Assembly: GCA_944388825.1 (NCBI GenBank)
Contig: CALXKG010000095.1
Coordinates: 1 to 11,927, forward strand
Reading direction: 5' to 3'
DNA: 11,927 bases
Source: an uncultured Clostridia bacterium
Lineage (GTDB): Bacteria; Bacillota; Clostridia; Oscillospirales; Ruminococcaceae
Shown here: positions 1 to 4,711 of the stretch, piece after piece
How the letters are laid out: the number at the start of each line of letters is the position of its first letter
Numbering within the stretch: position 1 is the first letter of the stretch
Notes under the pieces: model-generated
What the model saw: only the letters and a program-made list of their open reading frames with translations
Told to the model about the DNA's origin: nothing
The model's database searches: none
Program-made: the position numbers and the translations under genes

Positions 1-622
1 CCCGCCAGTAAAGCTGCTGGCCGTCCTTGGCGTGGGTGTGGACGATGTAGGGGGCGAGGGTCTCGGTGGCCTCCGCCGGGTCGTCGCCCACCACCATCAC
101 GAGGTTCGCCGGGTCAAAGTTGACCGCGACCCCGCGAGAACCGAGGCTGTCGAGGAAAGCCCGCAGGCGGGCAGCCGGTTCCGGCCCGGTCTCGACCGCG
201 AAATGGGCGTCCATCGAGTCGGCGATATCCGCCAGCTTCCGGCAGGCCTCCTGCATGACCGCGTACCGGGGATGGTTTACATCCGCCGGGACGACGCCGA
301 TATGGGTCGTGACGACGTCGGTCTCCAGGTCGCAGGCGAGGTCCAAAATCCGCTTGGACCGCTCGATCAGCTCCGGGTTTTTCTCCCGGTCGCCAAACCC
401 CATCCCGAGGTCGCCGCAAAGGGCCGAGACGGTCATCCCGGCGTCCTGGATCCGCCGGAGCAGCTCCCGCCTGGCGGCCGGCGTCAGGTTCTCGGGCGCC
501 ATCTCGCCTTTGGTGGCGTAGATCTGCACCCCTTCCGCGCCCAGCTCCCGGGCCTTTTCAACCGCTTCCCGGATGGGCAGGCGGAACGAGTCCAGCATCA
601 CGCCGATTTTAAAATCTTTCAT
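1..622 (-). CDS. Sugar phosphate isomerase/epimerase-like TIM-barrel protein (C-terminus off the left edge)
   Basis: 207 codons are visible, read leftwards from an ATG at 622 preceded by the Shine-Dalgarno AGGAAGGA. The sequence opens MKDFKIGVMLDSF and continues with AVEKARELGAEGVQIY, typical of the first beta-alpha units of the xylose isomerase-like / AP endonuclease 2 superfamily. Expected metal-site residues are present in order: H107 in THIG, E144 in AVETG, D170 in NFDPAN, and H195/H197 in VHTHAKD. The last glutamate ligand would lie beyond the edge. Members are usually about 260-290 residues, so roughly three quarters is present. Such enzymes isomerise or epimerise sugars, inositols or sugar phosphates in the cytoplasm; the substrate cannot be told from this sequence. 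It is the first gene of its transcript, as 406 gene-free bases precede it. I found no convincing -35/-10 pair, but a GC-rich hairpin lies just upstream of the ribosome binding site. A fold-level call is secure; a named enzyme is not. Confidence 0.85.
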   Translation of the reverse strand, partial: MKDFKIGVMLDSFRLPIREAVEKARELGAEGVQIYATKGEMAPENLTPAARRELLRRIQDAGMTVSALCGDLGMGFGDREKNPELIERSKRILDLACDLETDVVTTHIGVVPADVNHPRYAVMQEACRKLADIADSMDAHFAVETGPEPAARLRAFLDSLGSRGVAVNFDPANLVMVVGDDPAEATETLAPYIVHTHAKDGQQLYWR

Positions 623-767
623 CTTTATCCTTCCTTTCAGCCCCCGGGTTCTCCCCGGGCGGGTGGTTTTGGCTATTTTTTATGGAACGGCCGCTGCACG
701 GCATGGATCCATCGGGTACAGCAGCTGTGGGCAGCTTCGGAAATACGGCAACCCGCCGCCTGGCAAA

Positions 768-838
768 GGGCTCTGCCCCATCCTTTATCCTCGCGTCGAA
801 TTGCAAAGCAATTCGACCAGCTTTGCTTTGCAAAGCTG
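768..838. repeat. Cluster of three short perfect hairpins
   Basis: Three inverted repeats lie close together: GGGC/GCCC with loop TCT (768-778); a 10-bp stem GTCGAATTGC/GCAATTCGAC with loop AAA (795-817); and a 9-bp stem CAGCTTTGC/GCAAAGCTG with loop TTT (818-838). The last two touch with no spacer. None has a T-tract directly after it on either strand, so they are not standard terminators. The GGCTCTGCC core also occurs in the hairpin array near 3017-3025, suggesting one family of intergenic palindromes in this genome. Confidence 0.8.
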
Positions 839-938
839 AGCCCTCTTAAAAAGGGGTCGATCCTAAACTTTTGATGCCTGCCGCCGCGCCCGTTAGACAA
901 AGCCCAGCAGACGCCGCGCTTCGGCCCCGCGGGAAATG

Positions 939-973
939 AAAAAAACGATGTTCTGCGTCTGATTCAATCATCG
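939..973 (-). terminator. Possible weak terminator downstream of the sensor kinase gene
   Basis: On the minus strand a 5-bp stem CGATG/CATCG (969-973 with 946-950) with an 18-nt loop is followed at once by seven T residues (945 down to 939). The stem is short and the loop long, so this is only a tentative candidate. It lies about 55-90 bases beyond the kinase stop codon, where a terminator is expected. Confidence 0.25.
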
Positions 974-987
974 CGAAGCGATACAAT

Positions 988-1036
988 CATTTTTCATTTT
1001 TCATTCTTCATTCTTCAATATTCATTATTCATTCGA
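988..1036. repeat. Heptanucleotide tandem repeat, seven units, overlapping a stop codon
   Basis: Seven consecutive 7-base units begin at 988, 995, 1002, 1009, 1016, 1023 and 1030: CATTTTT, CATTTTT, CATTCTT, CATTCTT, CAATATT, CATTATT, CATTCGA. On the minus strand they read as AANAATG-type units following the kinase reading frame. The kinase TGA stop (1031-1029) lies inside the last two units. The period of seven is not a multiple of three, so gain or loss of units upstream of the stop would shift the frame; most units lie beyond the stop. Confidence 0.85.
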
Positions 1037-2018
1037 TGCAATCGACATTCTCCGGGAACGTGACCGTCACCGACGTCCCCTTCCCGACTTCCGACCGGAT
1101 CGAGATCCCGCCGCCCAGACCTTCCATGATCCGGCGGCAGAGGTAAAGCCCCAGCCCGCTGGAATGCTCCTCGTTATGGCCGTTGAAGCCGGTGTACCCC
1201 CGCTCGAACACCCGGGGCAGGTCCTCCGCCCGGATGCCGATGCCGGTATCGGAAATGGTCAATTGGTTTTTTATATAGGAGACCGTCACCTTCCCGCCCC
1301 GGGGGGTGTATTTGACGGCGTTGCTGAGCAGCTGTTCCAGCACGATCGAAAGCCATTTGGCGTCGGTCGTGACCGTCGCCTCCGGCAGCTCGGCCGAAAC
1401 CGAAAGCCCCCCGCCGATGAACAGCCGGGAGAGCCGCCGGACCGCCTGCCGGACCTGTTTGTCCAGCCGCACCTTCTTAAAGAGGTAGTCGGTCTGCTCC
1501 GACTCCAGCCGCAGGTAGGAGAGCACCATCCCCACATACCCCTCCACCCGGGTCAGTTCCCCGTAGAGGGGGGACAGCGCCTCCCCTTCCCCCGCCTGCA
1601 GCAGCAGCCGCATCGCAGCGATCGGGGTCTTGATCTGGTGGACCCAAAGGGTGTAAAAATCCAGCATCTCCGCCTTCTGCCGCCGGGCCTTGCGGCGGAT
1701 CGCGGCGTTTTCGGCGGCGAGGGCTTTGCTGAGGGACTGGTAGCGCCGCTCCATCTCGGTGCGGGGTTCCGGCAGCTGCAAGATCTCCGCCCCGGCGTTC
1801 TTCTCCAGCACCGACAGGCTGTGGAGGCGGGCCCGCCAGCGGACGAAACTGACCGCCATAAACGCCGCCCCGGCCGCGGCGCCCAGCGCGACCGCGTAAA
1901 AAAGCGCCTCCCACGGGAGGTCGTACAGGGCGAAGACCACCGCCTGCATCGCGACCCAGAAGGCCCAGCAGAAGATGATCCGCCGTTTTTCGTTCAGGTA
2001 CCGGAAAAACAGCTTCAT
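1029..2018 (-). CDS. BceS-like intramembrane-sensing histidine kinase
   Basis: A 329-residue membrane sensor kinase that should autophosphorylate on histidine and pass the phosphate to the response regulator encoded just upstream. Two membrane segments (about 14-31 and 38-59) are separated by only about seven residues, so there is no external sensor domain. This is the hallmark of intramembrane-sensing kinases that read out the activity of a partner ABC transporter. The H box is WVHQIKTPI with H127, the BceS-type form. The ATP-binding domain shows the N box around N233 (EQLLSNAVKYTP), the G1 box at D257 (SDTGIGI) and the G2 box at 288-292 (GLGLY). The ATG at 2018 overlaps the regulator stop as ATGA, indicating translational coupling. 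The open frame extends further upstream, but that part is the regulator read out of frame. The likely partner transporter is the BceAB-like operon at 7611-10411, which is an inference. Confidence 0.93.
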   Translation of the reverse strand: MKLFFRYLNEKRRIIFCWAFWVAMQAVVFALYDLPWEALFYAVALGAAAGAAFMAVSFVRWRARLHSLSVLEKNAGAEILQLPEPRTEMERRYQSLSKALAAENAAIRRKARRQKAEMLDFYTLWVHQIKTPIAAMRLLLQAGEGEALSPLYGELTRVEGYVGMVLSYLRLESEQTDYLFKKVRLDKQVRQAVRRLSRLFIGGGLSVSAELPEATVTTDAKWLSIVLEQLLSNAVKYTPRGGKVTVSYIKNQLTISDTGIGIRAEDLPRVFERGYTGFNGHNEEHSSGLGLYLCRRIMEGLGGGISIRSEVGKGTSVTVTFPENVDCIE

Positions 2019-2716
2019 CGCCCGCCCCCCTCCGCAAACGCGGGGGAGATCTGGTAGCCCAGCCCCTTGCGGGTCTCGACGGCCCCCTCCGCGCCGATGG
2101 ACGAGAGCTTGCGGCGCAGCCGCGCGACGTTGACCGCGAGGGTGTTCTCGTCGACAAAGCTGTCCGATTCCCAGAGCCTGGTCATCAGCGTCTCCCGGCT
2201 GACCACCCGCCCTTTGTTTTCCAGGAGCGTCTGGAGGATCTTCAGCTCGTTGCGGGTCAGCTCCGCGCCTTCGCCCCGAAAATACGCCTTCCCCTCCGCC
2301 GGGGAGAGGGACAGGTCGCCCGCCGACAGCAGCGCCGACGGCCCGGCGAAATCGTAGCTGCGGCGGAGCATCGCCTGCACCTTGGCCGAAAGGACCGCCA
2401 GGTCGAAGGGCTTGGCGATGAAATCGTCCCCGCCCATGTTGATGGCGGTGATGATGTTCATATTGTCGCTGGCCGACGAAATGAAGATGACCGGCGCTTT
2501 GGACAGCTTGCGGATCTCGGCGCACCAGTAAAAGCCGGAGTAAAACGGGAGGGTGATGTCCATCAGCACAAGGTGGGGGTCAAACGCGGTAAATTCCCGG
2601 GCGACGTGCTGGAAATCGGCGGCAATTTTGGGGGACAGGCCCCATTTTTTCAGCTCTGCCTCGATCACCGCGGCGATCACCCGGTCGTCCTCGACGATCA
2701 GCACCCGGTAGTCCAT
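2015..2716 (-). CDS. BceR-like OmpR-family response regulator
   Basis: A 233-residue DNA-binding response regulator, first gene of the two-component operon. The receiver domain (about 1-115) has the acidic pair D10/D11, phosphoacceptor D53 in LMDITLPF, the S81 position in FISSAS and K102 in IAKPF. The segment after D53, with GFYWCAEIRKLS, resembles BceR-type regulators. The C-terminal winged helix (about 135-228) has LTRNELKILQTLLENKG, RETLMTRLW, the recognition-helix region DENTLAVNVARLRRKL, and the closing wing with GLGYQI. The ATG at 2716 has GGGAGGCGGG upstream. Two promoter candidates precede it. In Bce systems such regulators switch on the cognate ABC transporter genes; a matching dyad and direct repeat lie upstream of the transporter at 7491-7526. 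That link is inference from motif similarity and family knowledge. Confidence 0.95.
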   Translation of the reverse strand: MDYRVLIVEDDRVIAAVIEAELKKWGLSPKIAADFQHVAREFTAFDPHLVLMDITLPFYSGFYWCAEIRKLSKAPVIFISSASDNMNIITAINMGGDDFIAKPFDLAVLSAKVQAMLRRSYDFAGPSALLSAGDLSLSPAEGKAYFRGEGAELTRNELKILQTLLENKGRVVSRETLMTRLWESDSFVDENTLAVNVARLRRKLSSIGAEGAVETRKGLGYQISPAFAEGGGR

Positions 2717-2742
2717 CTTCCCGCCTCCCTTCTTACTCCCCT

Positions 2743-2771
2743 ATCCTACCATCTTCCCGCTGGAAAAACAA
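2743..2771 (-). promoter_or_regulatory. Candidate proximal promoter of the two-component operon
   Basis: On the minus strand TTGTTT (2771-2766) and TAGGAT (2748-2743) are separated by exactly 17 bases, and the -10 lies 27 bases upstream of the regulator ATG. The match is moderate, so it may be an alternative to the stronger distal pair. Confidence 0.45.
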
Positions 2772-2786
2772 GTGGGCGGGCGAAAT

Positions 2787-2815
2787 TTTATAAAAATCAG
2801 ACACGAAATTGACAA
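2787..2815 (-). promoter_or_regulatory. Sigma-A-type promoter of the two-component operon
   Basis: On the minus strand TTGTCA (2815-2810) and TATAAA (2792-2787) have a 17-base spacer. It lies just downstream of the minus-strand terminator at 2842-2876, so it should start a new transcript for the response regulator and kinase, with a leader of about 65-70 bases. Confidence 0.7.
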
Positions 2816-2841
2816 TTTCCGGTATGCTGCCCAAATGGGAC

Positions 2842-2876
2842 AAAAAATCCCCCTTTTCCTGCGAAAAGAGGGATTT
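2842..2876 (-). terminator. Rho-independent terminator (minus strand) before the two-component operon
   Basis: A 14-bp stem (2845-2858 with 2863-2876, one G-T pair) with a 4-base loop is followed on the minus strand by a run of T residues (2847-2842). It would stop transcripts arriving from the flavoprotein gene at 3185-3595. There is no matching T-tract for the plus strand. Confidence 0.8.
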
Positions 2877-2903
2877 GGGATTCAAATTATACGCGAAGGG
2901 TAC

Positions 2904-3174
2904 GACAAGAAGCAATTTCTGTCTATATGGCATTGGATATTGGTTTCGCTGCCCTTAAGGCAGCGACAAAGTTTCACTTTGATGGACCAAAGGCGCTGCC
3001 TTTGGAATCCGCTTAAGGCTCTGCCTTAAGAATCCGGTCAAGGAGCAAGCCCCTTGACAATCCCATGTTCGACGCGGCCGTCTCTCCCGCCCCGCACGCA
3101 TGAGACCGGCCGTGGAAGGCCGGTCTTCGGACGTTTACATTCCGCCCGGTGGTGCGACAGAAATTGCCTTCTGT
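2904..3174. repeat. Array of tandem perfect hairpins bounded by inverted copies of one hairpin
   Basis: Five hairpins follow one another: TCGCTGCC/GGCAGCGA (2946-2966), CAAAGT/ACTTTG (2967-2981), CCAAAGGC/GCCTTTGG (2987-3005), CTTAAGGC/GCCTTAAG (3012-3030) and GTCAAGG/CCTTGAC (3037-3058). A sixth, AGACCGGCC/GGCCGGTCT, is at 3103-3126. The group is framed by related hairpins in opposite orientation: 2904-2923 and 3156-3174 share the 12-mer GCAATTTCTGTC on opposite strands, with about 16 of 19 positions matching in the longer comparison. No protein-like frame is present. The bounding inverted copies suggest a small non-autonomous mobile element or an expanded palindrome family; this is inference. 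Confidence 0.7.
3103..3126. other. GC-rich hairpin downstream of the flavoprotein gene
   Basis: A 9-bp perfect stem AGACCGGCC/GGCCGGTCT with a 6-base loop lies about 60 bases past the flavoprotein stop codon. No T-tract follows on the minus strand, so it may be an mRNA 3'-end stabiliser or a weak terminator, not a canonical one. Confidence 0.5.
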
Positions 3175-3184
3175 AGGTTTCCGC

Positions 3185-3595
3185 TTACAGCTTGACCGTC
3201 TCGGTGGGCGCGGTGAAGGAGCAGAAATCCGCCTGCCCATCCTCGACGTAAAAGACCGCGGTCTTGTCGTCGTCGGCCGAATACATCCGCTTGAGGCCGG
3301 GGTTAGCCTCCAGCATCGCGACCTTGGCGTCGCGGGAGGTGTCTTCCACCGCCCGGCCGGAAAGGCGCAGCCATTTGCCGCCGTCGATAAAGGCGCACAG
3401 CTCAAAACGCGGCTCGGCCTTTAACTGGGCGTAGACCTTTTTCTTATTGCTGGTCTGGATGTAGAGCCTGCCGTTATAGATCACCTGCGCGCCGAACGGG
3501 CGGACGCGGGGCTGGCCGTCCTCGACCGTCGCCAGGTACCAGGCGCCTTTGGCGTGGGTCAGGTATTCCATCACTTTGTCCATTGTGTTTTCCAT
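3185..3595 (-). CDS. Pyridoxamine 5'-phosphate oxidase-fold flavoprotein
   Basis: A 136-residue single-domain protein of the PNPOx-like FMN-binding split-barrel superfamily, probably a cytoplasmic flavin- or F420-type reductase or oxidase of unknown substrate. Signs of the family are the start VMEYLTHAKGAWYLATVEDG, then QPRVRPFGAQVIYNGRLYI with the Arg/Pro/Phe strand, TSNKKKVYAQL, an acidic loop, and KWLRLSGRAVEDTS on the later strands. The length fits the short class of these proteins and is well below true PdxH (about 210-220), so it is not a vitamin B6 oxidase by length. The ATG at 3595 sits 6 bases after AAGGAAGGA; a second ATG four codons inside has no better site. It has its own near-consensus promoter at 3650-3678 and is probably monocistronic, ending at hairpins and the terminator at 2842-2876. 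Read-through from the lipoprotein gene is possible, as I see no terminator between them. Confidence 0.88.
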   Translation of the reverse strand: MENTMDKVMEYLTHAKGAWYLATVEDGQPRVRPFGAQVIYNGRLYIQTSNKKKVYAQLKAEPRFELCAFIDGGKWLRLSGRAVEDTSRDAKVAMLEANPGLKRMYSADDDKTAVFYVEDGQADFCSFTAPTETVKL

Positions 3596-3649
3596 TATAA
3601 TTCCTTCCTTTCGGGTCGAAGGTGGCGGCCATCCGACGGGCCTGATACA

Positions 3650-3678
3650 ATTATAACTGAAATGGTGGGATTTTGCAA
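3650..3678 (-). promoter_or_regulatory. Promoter of the PNPOx-fold gene
   Basis: On the minus strand TTGCAA (3678-3673) and TATAAT (3655-3650) have a 17-base spacer. The -10 is perfect. It lies between the lipoprotein stop (3695) and the flavoprotein ATG (3595), giving a leader of about 48 bases. Confidence 0.8.
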
Positions 3679-3694
3679 GGGAAATGGAGAATTT

Positions 3695-4708
3695 TCAGGT
3701 ATTTTGACTGTACGGCGCCGCCCAGTCCTTCAAAATCCCCTTCAGCTTTTCCATATCCACCGCGAACATATATCCGCTGTCCGGGTCGACGCTGGAGAGG
3801 GTGCCGGGCGGAAAACTGAACTCGACGTGGTCGTCGAAGACAACCATATCCTCCGGCCGGATTACCGCCTCGATCTCCTGCCGGTCGGCTGTGTCCAGCT
3901 CGGCCGCGTCGAGGATAAGTCCCATCGCATCCTCCGGCGGGCAGGCAAACAGCCCGGCAAAGTCCAGATGCTCCCCCGTCTCCCGGTCGAAGGCGGCGCT
4001 GTACCGGTACTGCCAGCTGACCAGACCGTCGCCGCGGCGGGTGACGTCGGTTACGATGTAGATAACCCGCTCACCCGAAGCGGTGGGGCTGGCCTCCTGC
4101 CTGACCAGCCGGGAATCAAAATCCTCCGGATCCCCGGCCGCCTGGAAATCGCCATAAGCCGCTTCCAGCTCCATCTCGATATCATAGAGGCAGCCCTGCT
4201 CCTCATACCAGGCAAGGATGTTTTCCTGCGCCTGCTCACTGAGGTCGGAGACATTTTCCCCCGACGTATAGACATCATCCAGTTCAGGGGGCAGATTCTC
4301 CCGCAGCAGAACCGTCCCATCCGGAAGCCGGTAACTTACGTCAAAGGTTTCGGTCCAGACTTCCAGTATAGTCCCGTCCGACAGGGCCTCTTCCCCGGAC
4401 CGGTAGCCGTCGACCCGGACACTGTCCGCCTCCTTCCGGCCAAAAGGCCACTGCAAAAGGCCGTACCGGACGGTCACCTCCGCCTCCTCCGCCAGGAAAG
4501 CTTCCCCCGGCGGCTCATCCAGGTTGAAAAAACAGGCGGTCGCCTCCCCGACGGAAAAGTCCGCCCCTTCCACCGAAAAACCGGTTATCTGCCCGTCCTC
4601 TGCCTGCACATCCGAAACGGTACCGCTTGCCTGCCGTTCCAACGCGTCGCAGCCGCCAAGCGCCAGCGCCATAGCCGCTAAAACGGGAATCCATCTTACT
4701 CTTTTCAT
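3695..4708 (-). CDS. Lipoprotein, possibly with an RsiV/DUF3298-like C-terminal domain
   Basis: A 337-residue secreted lipoprotein. The N-terminus MKRVRW plus a hydrophobic stretch ends in the lipobox LALGGC, so processing and lipid attachment should occur at C20, anchoring the mature protein on the outer face of the membrane. The mature part is acidic and beta-rich. The C-terminal third, with AFDRETGEHLDFAGLF, then VVFDDHVEFSFPPGTL and a final MFAVDMEKLKGIL, follows the pattern of DUF3298 domains found in RsiV and PdaC. That similarity is modest and was judged by eye. The start is clear: ATG at 4708 after GGAAGGAG, which overlaps the stop codon of the GTPase gene with only 3 bases between the genes. 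The two are therefore almost certainly co-transcribed and translationally coupled. Why a surface lipoprotein is tied to a ribosome-binding GTPase is unexplained. It could also be an unrelated lineage-specific lipoprotein. Confidence 0.85.
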   Translation of the reverse strand: MKRVRWIPVLAAMALALGGCDALERQASGTVSDVQAEDGQITGFSVEGADFSVGEATACFFNLDEPPGEAFLAEEAEVTVRYGLLQWPFGRKEADSVRVDGYRSGEEALSDGTILEVWTETFDVSYRLPDGTVLLRENLPPELDDVYTSGENVSDLSEQAQENILAWYEEQGCLYDIEMELEAAYGDFQAAGDPEDFDSRLVRQEASPTASGERVIYIVTDVTRRGDGLVSWQYRYSAAFDRETGEHLDFAGLFACPPEDAMGLILDAAELDTADRQEIEAVIRPEDMVVFDDHVEFSFPPGTLSSVDPDSGYMFAVDMEKLKGILKDWAAPYSQNT

Positions 4709-4711
4709 CGC

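Larger units (their letters stand above)
623..1028. other. Gene-free interval with hairpins, short repeats and a possible weak terminator
   Basis: No frame here has a plausible start, ribosome binding site and protein-like composition. From left to right it holds a CCCGGG/CCCGGG hairpin around 644-660, a GGGC-TCT-GCCC hairpin at 768-778, two abutting perfect hairpins at 795-838, an imperfect hairpin around 842-857, a small ATCGC-GAA-GCGAT hairpin at 970-982 and a heptamer repeat from 988. It separates the sensor kinase gene (3' end on the right) from the isomerase-like gene (5' end on the left), so it should contain the kinase terminator and the isomerase promoter; neither is obvious. Confidence 0.6.

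Noticed and set aside
32..874. A 280-codon plus-strand frame covering the isomerase-like gene and the hairpin cluster.
   Set aside because: Composition is that of an antisense shadow, it runs through non-coding hairpins, and the minus strand holds a recognisable TIM-barrel protein with metal-site residues.
2019..2525. N-terminal extension of the kinase reading frame upstream of the ATG at 2018.
   Set aside because: This stretch is the response regulator gene read out of frame. The ATGA overlap and the MKLFFRYLNEKRR start with its two membrane segments fix the true start.
2809..2814. TTGACA on the plus strand as a -35 box.
   Set aside because: There is no -10 at a suitable distance and no plus-strand gene downstream. 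It is the reverse side of a palindromic stretch that serves the minus-strand promoter.
2904..3174. CRISPR array.
   Set aside because: The hairpins differ in sequence, spacing is irregular, there is no constant direct repeat with unique spacers, and no cas genes are near.
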